Below, one piece after another: positions 1 through 6,894 of a stretch of DNA of 8,158 bases. A program made the translations under genes and the position numbers. This DNA comes from an uncultured Clostridia bacterium (GTDB taxonomy: Bacteria > Bacillota > Clostridia > UBA1381), in assembly GCA_934476675.1 (NCBI GenBank), contig CAKSOE010000050.1, positions 1-8,158 on the forward strand. The letters are read 5' to 3'. The stretch's first letter is position 1, and the number at the start of each line of letters is the position of its first letter. The notes beneath the pieces were generated by a model. The model was not told where the DNA came from, made no database searches, and saw nothing but the letters and a program-made list of their open reading frames with translations.

Positions 1-150
1 GCGCAAGTGCCGGATAGGAACGGCAAAATTTTTTACACTTCTATTGCTTCTTTATCACACATCAATAAAATCGCAGGGTATCAAGCAAGTAATTCGTATA
101 TTGCGGTGGTGAGCCTAATTTTATTCGGCGGCTGTGCGTGCCGCCTTTAA
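1..150 (+). pseudogene. C-terminal part of an interrupted host gene (possible)
   Basis: The frame is open from the first base to a TAA at 148-150, giving 49 residues that begin AQVPDRNGKIFYTS and become hydrophobic near IAVVSLILFGG. I do not recognise the family. The last residues (about 38-49) are encoded by what looks like element DNA, including a GC hairpin at 127-145, and the frame overlaps the recombinase stop by a few bases. This suggests the native C terminus was cut off by the insertion and replaced by a few chance codons. If the break is at GA 111-112, the missing end would be the open frame 6992-7050. It may also be a chance open frame, because 49 codons is short. Confidence 0.35.
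127..145. terminator. Weak GC hairpin after the recombinase gene
   Basis: A perfect 6-bp inverted repeat, GGCGGC (127-132) and GCCGCC (140-145), encloses a 7-base loop. It lies two bases beyond the recombinase stop codon, where a terminator would be expected. No good T-run follows it on the minus strand, and only TTT follows on the plus strand, so its strength as an intrinsic terminator is doubtful. Confidence 0.3.
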
Positions 151-1760
151 TTCTCATTTTCGGTCTTGCCGATAAATCTGTAATAAATTTCTATCGGCAT
201 TACCTTTTCGCCGTTTTCGTCCGTTTTTTCGTGAATGACGATTTTGTCAATAAGGCGGTTTAACAAATCCGCCGTGAGCTCTTTTACGGGCGAATACCGT
301 TCTATCAAATCTGCAAAATCCTTTGCCGATTCGGTTTTCTGCTCCGTCCTTGATAATCTCGTCTGAATTTCATCATAACGATTTTTTAATTCCTTTTCCT
401 CTTTTTCAAGGCTTGCGGATATTGAAGCGTAACGCTCATTCGATATACGGCCGAAAACCTTATCCTCATACATTGCCTGCAAAACCTTGCTTATCTCGTC
501 AAGCCTTTGCGTTATTTTCTGTATTTCCTTTTTGGATAACGCACTTTCGCCGCTTTGCATATCGCCCGTACTCCGGATAAGCCTTTTCACATACGCAGCC
601 TTATCCTCTTTTGACAGCCGTATATGGCGGTTAATATCGTTAAGCACAACGCTTTTCAAATTCTCGGCGGTGACGGAATGGTTTGTGCATACGCTTTTCC
701 CTCTGTGAACATACAAATTGCATTGATATTTAGCGGTATTTGTTACGCTGTTTTCCTTTTTGTAGACAAGGCTCGAGCCGCACTCGCCGCAGAATACCAG
801 CCCCCGAAAAACATTATCGGGATTTAATTTGTTTTGAGGTTTTTTGACTGCAATACGCTTTTGAACGGTGTAAAATGTTTCCTTGTCAACAAGCGGCTCA
901 TGCGTGTTTTCAACCCGTATATGCTCGCTTTCGGGGCGTGCAATCAGCTTTTTGTCCTTAAATGATTTTGAGGTAAATTTAAGACTTACCATATTACCGA
1001 TATACACCTCGTTTGACAAAACATCTCTGACCGTTGTCTGAAACCAGCTGTACGGATATTTCACCTTTTTGTTTTCACGCATAACGCCGTCCTTATCTCT
1101 GACATAAGCGCCGGGTGTGGGAATATGCTCATTTTTTAATGCAGTTGCGATAGCACAGCACGATTTGCCGTCCAATGCCATTTGAAACATACGCTTAACG
1201 ATTTCTGCGTTCTCATCGGGAATTAACTTATGCTTATCCTCCGGCGATTTTCTGTAACCGAACGGAGCAAACACGCCCGTAAATTCACCTTTTAACGCTT
1301 TGGTTTTATACGAAGAACGGATTTTACGGCTGATGTCGCGTGCATACCATTCGTTGATAATATTTTTGAACGGAGCAAATTCGTTATCGCCTGTGCTGCT
1401 GTCAACATTATCGTTTACGGCGATAAAACGAACATCATATTTCGGAAACATAATCTCGGTGTAATAACCCGTCTGCAAGTATTCGCGTCCAAGTCTTGAC
1501 AGGTCTTTTACAATAACCGTGCCTACATTTCCGTTTTCTATCTCGGTTATCATTTCTTGAAAGCCTTTGCGTTCAAACGTTGTGCCCGAAACACCGTCGT
1601 CTATGAAATACTTGCAGTTGGTGTGTCCGTTTTCGCTTGCAAAATGTTCAAGCATTGCCTTTTGGTTTTGTATGCTCATACTGTCGCCGCCCAAATCATC
1701 ATCTCGGCTTAATCGGCAGTAAAGAGCCGTTATTTTATTAAATTGCTGTTTCTTATTCAT
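147..1760 (-). CDS. Large serine recombinase, TnpX-type
   Basis: This is a 537-residue site-specific recombinase that would cut and rejoin the element ends for excision and integration. The N-terminal resolvase domain (about 10-150) holds the catalytic serine S18 in ALYCRLSRDD with R16, and the DLSRLGR motif at 86-92. The recombinase DNA-binding domain follows (about 165-305). A zinc ribbon uses C324, C327, C347 and C358. A charged coiled coil spans about 405-480, and the C-terminal segment (about 488-532) resembles DUF4368. Length and domain order match full-length members. The start at 1760 is chosen because AAGGAAGGA lies just upstream. The longer frame starting at 1835 would begin inside the promoter's -35 box and cannot be made from that transcript. 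The gene reads outward toward the left end of the element and looks intact. Confidence 0.95.
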   Translation of the reverse strand: MNKKQQFNKITALYCRLSRDDDLGGDSMSIQNQKAMLEHFASENGHTNCKYFIDDGVSGTTFERKGFQEMITEIENGNVGTVIVKDLSRLGREYLQTGYYTEIMFPKYDVRFIAVNDNVDSSTGDNEFAPFKNIINEWYARDISRKIRSSYKTKALKGEFTGVFAPFGYRKSPEDKHKLIPDENAEIVKRMFQMALDGKSCCAIATALKNEHIPTPGAYVRDKDGVMRENKKVKYPYSWFQTTVRDVLSNEVYIGNMVSLKFTSKSFKDKKLIARPESEHIRVENTHEPLVDKETFYTVQKRIAVKKPQNKLNPDNVFRGLVFCGECGSSLVYKKENSVTNTAKYQCNLYVHRGKSVCTNHSVTAENLKSVVLNDINRHIRLSKEDKAAYVKRLIRSTGDMQSGESALSKKEIQKITQRLDEISKVLQAMYEDKVFGRISNERYASISASLEKEEKELKNRYDEIQTRLSRTEQKTESAKDFADLIERYSPVKELTADLLNRLIDKIVIHEKTDENGEKVMPIEIYYRFIGKTENEN

Positions 1761-1790
1761 TGATTCCTTCCTTTCCGAACAGCAATTTAA
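1738..1790. promoter_or_regulatory. 13-bp inverted repeat around the recombinase start
   Basis: TTAAATTGCTGTT (1738-1750) and AACAGCAATTTAA (1778-1790) are perfect reverse complements. The 27 bases between them contain the recombinase ribosome binding site and start codon, and one arm encodes residues QQFN. In mRNA this would present the start region in a large loop, and in DNA it could be a protein binding site. Translational control or autoregulation of the recombinase is inferred. Confidence 0.55.
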
Positions 1791-1806
1791 GATATTGTAT
1801 ATTTTA

Positions 1807-1835
1807 ATTATACCGTGCCTTTGAAAATATTTCAA
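1807..1835 (-). promoter_or_regulatory. Recombinase promoter with palindromic -35 region
   Basis: On the minus strand, TTGAAA (1835-1830), a 17-bp spacer and TATAAT (1812-1807) form a near-consensus sigma-A promoter about 47 bp upstream of the recombinase start codon. The -35 box is half of a palindrome, TTGAAA-ATA-TTTCAA (1821-1835), a possible operator. It diverges from the STAND gene promoter. Confidence 0.75.
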
Positions 1836-1884
1836 TGCCTAATCAAAAATTTCTGTTCTTTCGGTATCTTTTTATTATGAATTA

Positions 1885-1893
1885 TGGTATAAT
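1885..1893 (+). promoter_or_regulatory. Extended -10 promoter of the STAND gene
   Basis: TGGTATAAT (1885-1893) is a perfect extended -10 element. No good -35 box lies 16-18 bp upstream, which is usual for TGn-type promoters. Transcription would start near 1900, leaving a leader of about 70 bases that includes the 11-bp repeat array at 1919-1951. Confidence 0.6.
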
Positions 1894-1918
1894 TATAAAT
1901 TAAGAAAGAAGGACTTGC

Positions 1919-1951
1919 ATTGACTGTAAATTGACTTAAAATTGAGTAAAA
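1919..1951 (+). repeat. Three tandem 11-bp repeats upstream of the STAND gene
   Basis: ATTGACTGTAA (1919-1929), ATTGACTTAAA (1930-1940) and ATTGAGTAAAA (1941-1951) are head-to-tail copies with the core ATTGA(C/G)T. The period is close to one DNA turn, so a protein could sit on the same face at each copy. The array lies just downstream of the predicted transcription start and 19 bases before the start codon. A related array in the opposite orientation overlaps the gene's stop codon. Operator sites, ends of a cassette, or an mRNA pairing element are the possible readings. Confidence 0.7.
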
Positions 1952-1970
1952 AGGAAGTGAAATTTTAATT

Positions 1971-4253
1971 ATGAAAATATGCGATTTCTGCACGGCTGCA
2001 AAAATAATACTTGATTTTGTTGCAGTCAGCAAAAGTATAAGCCAGCTTGATTTTATGTATGACTTATTCAAGGACTTTATCGAAAGCGACGAAGGTCTTG
2101 ACTTTGATTTCGACAACGGGCTTGTGTGCCGCTGGCTGAACGGAACGGCGAAAATAAGTTCTCGTCTTACAAGCTATTATTCCGCAAACGGAAATATTGA
2201 AGCAATGGCGATTGACATTGAACAAAATATTTTGCCCCTGCTCTACGATAAATTTATGGCGGCAGAGGAACTGTATCATCTTTTGATGAACGATACGACC
2301 GTATCGGCAAATCTAAAAAGTGAACTTACAGAAAATTATCCCTATAACAATGATATTGACCTTTCAAATTTCATAAGCCGCGTACTGTTATTTACAATGA
2401 ACAGGACATTTATCAAACACGATGTCAAAACGAAAGAATTATTATCAACGGGCGCACTCTCACCCATTGTGAAAGATTACATCTATGACATTGTACCGAA
2501 GCCCTGCCGTCATTTCTGCGGACGGGAAACCGACCTTGAAAATATACACGAATTACTGAAAGAAAACGATAAAATATTTTTAACGGGAGTTGCGGGCATA
2601 GGCAAAAGCGAGCTTGCCAAAATGTATGCCGAAAAATATAAAAAAGAATATACGAATATTTTGTATTTACGGTATGGCGGAAACTTAAAACAGATGATTG
2701 CAGACTGCGATTTTGCCGACGATACGGAAACCGAAACTGACAGCCGTTTTGAAAGGCACAGCCGATTTTTGAAAAGTCTGAAAGAGGACACGCTGATTAT
2801 CATTGATAATTTTGATATTCTCCCCACGCCCGAAAGCGGCTTTGACGATATTATGCAATACCGCTGCAAAATCTTGTTTACAACAAGGTGCAGATTTTCC
2901 GAATACACGGAATTTGAGGTTTTGGAAATGCCGCAAAGTACCCTTGTCGGGCTTGCCGGAAAATTCTATGACAAAACCGAACAGAAACTTGAAATTATAG
3001 CGCAAATTATTGACGAGGTACACCGTCACACTCTGTCAGCCGAGCTTGCCGCCCGTCTGCTTGCCTGCGGAATATTAAAGCCGAAAAAACTGCTTTCGGA
3101 ACTGAAAAAATCAAAAAGCATACTGCAAAGCGAGGACAAAATAAATATCGTAAAGGACGGCAGAAACCGAAAGGCAACCTATTACGAGCATATCCACAGG
3201 CTTATGTATATTGCCGGGCTTGACGGCGAGTGCGGCGAAATATTAAAATGTATGACATTTGTTCCCAATGAGGGCATAAACTCAAGACTTTTTGCCCGGT
3301 GGCTGAACTTAAAAAATCTCAACAACCTTAACCGGCTAATAGAATACGGAACGATAAAACGGAATGAATTACACAAAATTGTCCTGCACCCTCTGATAAG
3401 GGAAATTACGCTTGACGATAAAAAGCCGAGTATTTTAAACTGCGAAATTTTTATCGCCGGCATACATAACCTGTGCCTTATGCACGGAGCAGACCTGCCG
3501 TATCACAATACAATGTTTAAGGTGATTGAAAATATAATCCTGCTTGCAGAAAAGGACGATACGGACAAATACAAGATATTCATAAAAGACGCATTTACGT
3601 ATATGGAAAAGTACGCATATCAAAGCGGAATGAAGCTGATTATTTCAGAGCTTGAAACAATGGAGCATAACAATGATGACCGTGCTTTGCTTTTTGATTA
3701 TAAATCGGCGTATGAGCACATCTGTAATCAAAACATATCCGCCGCTTTGGAATATGAGTTGCAAGCTGTAAATTATTTATGCGATGAAAATACAAATCCT
3801 CACCTTACAGCGAATATTTACGCAAATATGGGCGGCTTGTATCACGCAAGCGGAGATGTATTCAAAGCAAAAGAATTTATGGAAAAGGCATATCATATTT
3901 TAACGAAAAACAGCTTGCAGTACACAGCCGACAGTATTGCTCAAATCTGCAACTATGCTAACCTTGCCGCAAACCTCGGCGAGCCGGAAAAAGCAATAAC
4001 CGCATTAAAGAAATGTGTGGAATACACGGAGGAAAACAGCGGTATTTATGCGGAGCTTTTATGGAATAGCGGCATTATATATTTGCAGATGAACGATAAT
4101 GCAAACGCCGTACTGAATTTGAAAAAGGCATTGAATATCTATGCCGAAATTTATGAGGACGAGCCGGAGCTTACGCAGCGGAAAATATCCGAACTGCAAG
4201 ACGCTGTTTCCTCATACGGAATCAATGCACAAAATTTAATATCGGAAAATTAG
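1971..4253 (+). CDS. STAND/NB-ARC ATPase with C-terminal TPR repeats
   Basis: The 760-residue protein has the plan of an NLR-like signalling ATPase. Residues 1-175 have no clear domain, although VCRWLNGTAKISSRLTSYY (52-70) recalls the recognition region of XRE-type helix-turn-helix proteins. The NTPase has Walker A GVAGIGKS (206-213), Walker B LIIID (275-279) and sensor-like FTTR (303-306). A GLPL-like segment, HTLSAELAARLL (353-364), and LHPLIRE (472-478), in the place of the MHD/winged-helix motif of bacterial NB-ARC proteins, follow. About four TPR-like helical pairs occupy about 575-735. There is no signal peptide or membrane segment, so it should be cytosolic. AAGGAAG lies 13 bases before the ATG, rather far. 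Its position as the only non-mobility gene makes it the cargo. A regulator or an abortive-infection defence protein are both plausible. Confidence is high for the fold and low for the role. Confidence 0.85.
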   Translation: MKICDFCTAAKIILDFVAVSKSISQLDFMYDLFKDFIESDEGLDFDFDNGLVCRWLNGTAKISSRLTSYYSANGNIEAMAIDIEQNILPLLYDKFMAAEELYHLLMNDTTVSANLKSELTENYPYNNDIDLSNFISRVLLFTMNRTFIKHDVKTKELLSTGALSPIVKDYIYDIVPKPCRHFCGRETDLENIHELLKENDKIFLTGVAGIGKSELAKMYAEKYKKEYTNILYLRYGGNLKQMIADCDFADDTETETDSRFERHSRFLKSLKEDTLIIIDNFDILPTPESGFDDIMQYRCKILFTTRCRFSEYTEFEVLEMPQSTLVGLAGKFYDKTEQKLEIIAQIIDEVHRHTLSAELAARLLACGILKPKKLLSELKKSKSILQSEDKINIVKDGRNRKATYYEHIHRLMYIAGLDGECGEILKCMTFVPNEGINSRLFARWLNLKNLNNLNRLIEYGTIKRNELHKIVLHPLIREITLDDKKPSILNCEIFIAGIHNLCLMHGADLPYHNTMFKVIENIILLAEKDDTDKYKIFIKDAFTYMEKYAYQSGMKLIISELETMEHNNDDRALLFDYKSAYEHICNQNISAALEYELQAVNYLCDENTNPHLTANIYANMGGLYHASGDVFKAKEFMEKAYHILTKNSLQYTADSIAQICNYANLAANLGEPEKAITALKKCVEYTEENSGIYAELLWNSGIIYLQMNDNANAVLNLKKALNIYAEIYEDEPELTQRKISELQDAVSSYGINAQNLISEN

Positions 4254-4280
4254 TCAATTTACGCTCAATTTGCACTCAAT
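4248..4280 (-). repeat. Inverted counterpart of the 11-bp repeat array
   Basis: Read on the minus strand from 4280, the copies are ATTGAGTGCAA, ATTGAGCGTAA and ATTGACTAATT, again exactly 11 bp apart. Aligned with 1919-1951 the two 33-bp arrays agree at about 26 positions, and the match is best in the ATTGA core of each copy. The array overlaps the STAND stop codon (4251-4253), so the arrays bracket the gene as imperfect inverted repeats. Confidence 0.7.
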
Positions 4281-4288
4281 GTAAAACG

Positions 4289-4341
4289 GCCTCTTTTCCT
4301 GTAAACTGAAATTACAGTTTGCAGAGAAAGGAGGCTTTTTT
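4289..4341 (+). terminator. Long hairpin terminator that also contains the tnpW ribosome binding site
   Basis: The arms 4289-4308 and 4315-4335 pair over about 20 bp with one bulge and a few mismatched or G-T positions around a 6-base loop, and six T residues follow (4336-4341). This is a classic intrinsic terminator for the STAND transcript. The 3' arm includes AAAGGAGG (4327-4334), the ribosome binding site of the next gene, and the T-run touches its ATG. Reading on into tnpW therefore requires both passing the terminator and opening the hairpin, so it may act as an attenuator. Confidence 0.75.
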
Positions 4342-4512
4342 ATGTTCAAGAATAAACCGAGAGCCGCGCCTATCGGAAACACATACCGCAGAAAATGCGG
4401 CAATGTTACATTTATTGTTTCGTCATTCGGAAATCCCGACACGAAACAGACGGCAGACGATTTGATTTTATCAATGCTGAAAAACAAGGTAAAGGAGCGA
4501 AAAGCAGTATGA
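4342..4512 (+). CDS. tnpW: TnpW-family small transposon protein
   Basis: A 56-residue protein, basic at both ends, with a central segment GNVTFIVSSFGNPDTKQTAD (20-39) and a C-terminal helix, resembling proteins annotated as transposon-encoded TnpW, named from Tn4451. Their biochemical role is not established. AGGAGG lies 7 bases before the ATG but is inside the hairpin at 4289-4335. The stop overlaps the start of the next gene (ATGA), so the two are probably translationally coupled. No separate promoter is visible, so expression may depend on read-through from the STAND gene. Confidence 0.7.
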   Translation: MFKNKPRAAPIGNTYRRKCGNVTFIVSSFGNPDTKQTADDLILSMLKNKVKERKAV

Positions 4513-4718
4513 CAGAGGACGAGAAAAAATTATTGCAGGAAAAGCATAGATTAGAAGAAGCAATCGCCCGTGACAGAGTAAAGGAACGCAAGGCAAGAAC
4601 GCACAGACTTATCGTTGAGGGTGCGGCTTTGGAAAAGGTTTTGCCCGAAATAAAAACGGTAGAAACCGATAATCTGGAGGAATTTTTACATCGGTATTTT
4701 ACCGAAAATCTGATGTGA
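4509..4718 (+). CDS. DUF3847-like small protein
   Basis: A 69-residue, highly charged protein that is probably mostly helical. The start (MTEDEKKLLQEKHRLEEAI) and the following basic stretch RVKERKARTHRLIVEGAALE (about 23-42) fit the DUF3847 family, usually found just upstream of MobA/MobL relaxases in Clostridia elements. An accessory role in relaxosome assembly is plausible from this position but is inferred. The ATG overlaps the tnpW stop, and GGAG lies about 11 bases upstream within tnpW. A longer frame opening at 4395 exists, but it would overlap most of tnpW and has no ribosome binding site. Confidence 0.7.
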   Translation: MTEDEKKLLQEKHRLEEAIARDRVKERKARTHRLIVEGAALEKVLPEIKTVETDNLEEFLHRYFTENLM

Positions 4719-4730
4719 AAACAACCTGTT

Positions 4731-4762
4731 TTAAGGGGATTTCCGCATAGAAATCCCCTTAA
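4731..4762. terminator. Perfect 13-bp hairpin after the DUF3847 gene
   Basis: TTAAGGGGATTTC (4731-4743) and GAAATCCCCTTAA (4750-4762) are perfect reverse complements with a 6-base loop, 12 bases after the stop codon. Only TTT follows, so it may be a two-way terminator of modest strength or the first of the oriT hairpins. Confidence 0.5.
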
Positions 4763-5059
4763 TTTCCCTATAAGGGCGCGCTTACTCACCACTTGCCGTA
4801 GGCAAGCGGTGGTACTTGCCGTTGGCAAGCCGTGCGCTCTTGCAGAGAGCTCGTCAAATTCGCTCTGCTCATTTGCCGTAAATTCCGACGGTTTTGTAAT
4901 TTTACAAAACAATGCTCCGATAAAATCGGACATATCGGTATTTCATACCTTGTCGGAATTTTGATAAAACCTGTCGCCGACAGCTTTTATCTTTGATGTG
5001 CGTTATCTGTTTCACATCTTCCGCCCACTTTCTTTTTTGAAAAAAGAAACAAAAAAGTA
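4763..5059. other. Probable origin of transfer: hairpin-rich non-coding stretch
   Basis: No gene is visible here, but inverted repeats are dense. Pairs include 4787-4797 with 4801-4811 (CTTGCC-GTA-GGCAAG core), a near copy at 4815-4820 with 4824-4829, and the perfect 20-base palindrome GTTTTGTAATTTTACAAAAC at 4891-4910. Others are 4916-4921 with 4925-4930, the enclosing pair AAATTCCGAC (4880-4889) with GTCGGAATTT (4952-4961), 4963-4976 with 4978-4991 (13 of 14 pairs), 4995-5000 with 5013-5018, and TTTCTTTTTT (5029-5038) with AAAAAAGAAA (5040-5049). Its position directly upstream of a relaxase gene is where MobA/MobL elements keep oriT. The nic site cannot be fixed by eye. Confidence 0.55.
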
Positions 5060-5165
5060 ACGCAATAGAACGCCGTTTTCGGGGTGTTTAATGGTTATAT
5101 ATTACCCACTCAAAAACGGCTCCCGAAACCATTGTATTTACTTGATAAATTATGTTCTATTGCGT
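5060..5165 (+). promoter_or_regulatory. Structured leader of the relaxase gene
   Basis: ACGCAATAGAAC (5060-5071) and GTTCTATTGCGT (5154-5165) are perfect reverse complements 82 bases apart. They enclose a second perfect pair, GCCGTTTT (5072-5079) with AAAACGGC (5113-5120), and an overlapping alternative, TTTCGGG (5077-5083) with CCCGAAA (5122-5128). The two inner pairings exclude each other, as in an RNA switch. The block ends 21 bases before the relaxase ATG. It could be part of oriT, a leader controlling relaxase expression, or both. Confidence 0.5.
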
Positions 5166-5186
5166 GACAGAAAGGAGCAATCCGCT

Positions 5187-6875
5187 ATGGCAATTTACCA
5201 TTTAGAAGCAAAGGTCATTTCAAGAGGCATCGGCAGAAGTGCTGTTGCCGCTGCCGCATATATGAGCTGTTCCAAAATTTTCAATGATTATGACGGAGTG
5301 CAGCACGATTACACAAGAAAGCACGGTCTTGTATATGAACAAGTGCTATTACCGCCGCAAGCTCCGCCGGAGTGGCAAGACAGAAGTGTGTTGTGGAATG
5401 CCGTTGAAGAAACCGAAAAAACAAAGGACAGCAGACTTGCAAGAGAGTTTGTCGTTTCTCTGCCTGTTGAGTTGAACAAGAAACAAAATATATCCTTAAT
5501 AACCGAGTATGTAAAGGACAATTTTGTAACAGACGGAATGTGCGCCGACATTGCAATTCACGATACGGACGGACATAACCCACACGCACATATTATGCTG
5601 ACCGTCCGACCGCTTGACAAAAACGGCAAGTGGCAGAGCAAAACCGAAAAAGAATATTTGTGCGTTAAAAACGGCGAGGAACGGGGTTTTACATCGACGG
5701 AGTTTAAGACTGCACAGGCTGACGGCTGGGAAAAGCAATATCAGTATTTTGTCGGTAAAAAGAAAGTATATATGTCGCCATCACAAGCAGATGATTTAGA
5801 GCGTGCTTCAAAATATCCGAAAAGCACACGCTACGGCAGACAAAATCCCATAACAGAGCGTTGGAACAGTGAGGAGCAGTTGCAGATATGGCGAAAAAAT
5901 TGGGCGGATATTTCAAATAAATATCTTGAACTTACAAAATTCGAAAGTCGTATTGACCACAGAAGCCATAAGGCACGGGGTATTGACGAGAAACCCACAA
6001 TTTATGAGGGGATTTCCGCAAGAATAATCGAGATAAAAGGCGGCGTTTCCGAGCGGTGTGAATTAAATCGGCAGATTAAAGAGGACAATCGTATTTTGCG
6101 TGAAATCAAAAAGCGGATAAAGAAACTGACGGAGGCAGTCAAACGCACCCTGCCCGCCGTTGCGGAAACACTTGAAAAATTACGCAGTACAATGATTCAT
6201 TGCCGGTATGTCATAAATTTTGCGGATAGGTGGAAAACCGCAAAGACAGCGGAAGCCGCAAGGCTGAAAATTTATTGTGATGATTATTCTGCAATTATTG
6301 CCGAATTAAAATCAAAAATCAGTGAACGCAAGCAGAAACAGGACGAAAAAGCAAAAACGCCGCCGATTAAGATTTTCAGACATAAGGAATTAACGCAAAC
6401 TATCAATGAACTGTCGGAGCAAATCGAGGAATTGCGCACAGAAAAAAATACAATTTTAGCAAACCTTAATACAAATGATATTCAGACGGTCAAGACTAAA
6501 CTAAACGATATTCAAAAAGCCGTTCCCGTTATGGAAAGACACTCAAAAGAAAGCAAAACAAGACTTGACAGCGCTCAAAAGGAATATGCCCAGTTAAAGG
6601 AACAGGTGCAGAAATTTGATACGGAAGAATTACAAAATTTGCGTTATGACATCAGACCACAGACTGAAAGTGAAACAATATCCGAGCTGCAAAAAATTTA
6701 TGGTGACTCATTTATTCAGAATATTTATGATACCGCAAAATCCAAAACCGATAAAGCCATAGGCGAAACGGACAGGTATTCCGTACGCAAACAGCTTGAA
6801 AATTATATAAACAAGAAAAGTGTGCAAAAAATCGAAAATATCCGCCGTAAACAAGAAAAAGAAAACGAACGGTAG
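5187..6875 (+). CDS. mobA: MobA/MobL (MobQ-type) relaxase
   Basis: A 562-residue relaxase that would nick oriT, stay bound to the 5' end and start strand transfer. The N-terminal domain (about 1-220) begins MAIYHLEAKVISRGIGRSAV, with the likely catalytic tyrosine Y25 in AAAAYMS, the position seen in MobA. The HUH metal site is in HNPHAHIML, with H133 and H135 plus H125 or H130. Residues about 300-545 are a long charged coiled coil with no recognised domain, so a primase or helicase fusion is absent. The start at 5187 is chosen because AAAGGAG lies 9 bases upstream and the sequence from there is the family's usual N terminus. A frame opening at 5091 would add 32 residues encoded by the leader structure. 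The gene appears complete. Confidence 0.92.
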   Translation: MAIYHLEAKVISRGIGRSAVAAAAYMSCSKIFNDYDGVQHDYTRKHGLVYEQVLLPPQAPPEWQDRSVLWNAVEETEKTKDSRLAREFVVSLPVELNKKQNISLITEYVKDNFVTDGMCADIAIHDTDGHNPHAHIMLTVRPLDKNGKWQSKTEKEYLCVKNGEERGFTSTEFKTAQADGWEKQYQYFVGKKKVYMSPSQADDLERASKYPKSTRYGRQNPITERWNSEEQLQIWRKNWADISNKYLELTKFESRIDHRSHKARGIDEKPTIYEGISARIIEIKGGVSERCELNRQIKEDNRILREIKKRIKKLTEAVKRTLPAVAETLEKLRSTMIHCRYVINFADRWKTAKTAEAARLKIYCDDYSAIIAELKSKISERKQKQDEKAKTPPIKIFRHKELTQTINELSEQIEELRTEKNTILANLNTNDIQTVKTKLNDIQKAVPVMERHSKESKTRLDSAQKEYAQLKEQVQKFDTEELQNLRYDIRPQTESETISELQKIYGDSFIQNIYDTAKSKTDKAIGETDRYSVRKQLENYINKKSVQKIENIRRKQEKENER

Positions 6876-6894
6876 ATGTAAAAGACAAGGTGTA

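Noticed and set aside
8..34. Hairpin TGCCG/CGGCA followed by a T-run, like a terminator
   Set aside because: The stem is only 5 bp with an 8-base loop, and it lies inside an open frame that seems to be coding.
1761..1835. N-terminal extension of the recombinase by 25 residues
   Set aside because: It begins inside the -35 box of the recombinase promoter, lacks a ribosome binding site, and precedes the normal family start.
1919..1951. Possible CRISPR array from the regular short repeats
   Set aside because: The copies are 11 bp and directly adjacent, with no spacers, and no cas gene is present.
2510..3029. Open frames on the minus strand within the STAND gene
   Set aside because: They are antisense to well-conserved NTPase motifs, have no ribosome binding sites and encode nothing recognisable.
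4412..4933. 173-residue open frame on the minus strand
   Set aside because: It lies opposite tnpW, the DUF3847 gene and the hairpin region, has no family features, and its low-complexity Ser/Cys/Phe composition is typical of an antisense shadow.
5091..5186. N-terminal extension of the relaxase by 32 residues
   Set aside because: It is encoded by the inverted-repeat leader, has no ribosome binding site, and the family start at 5187 has a strong one.
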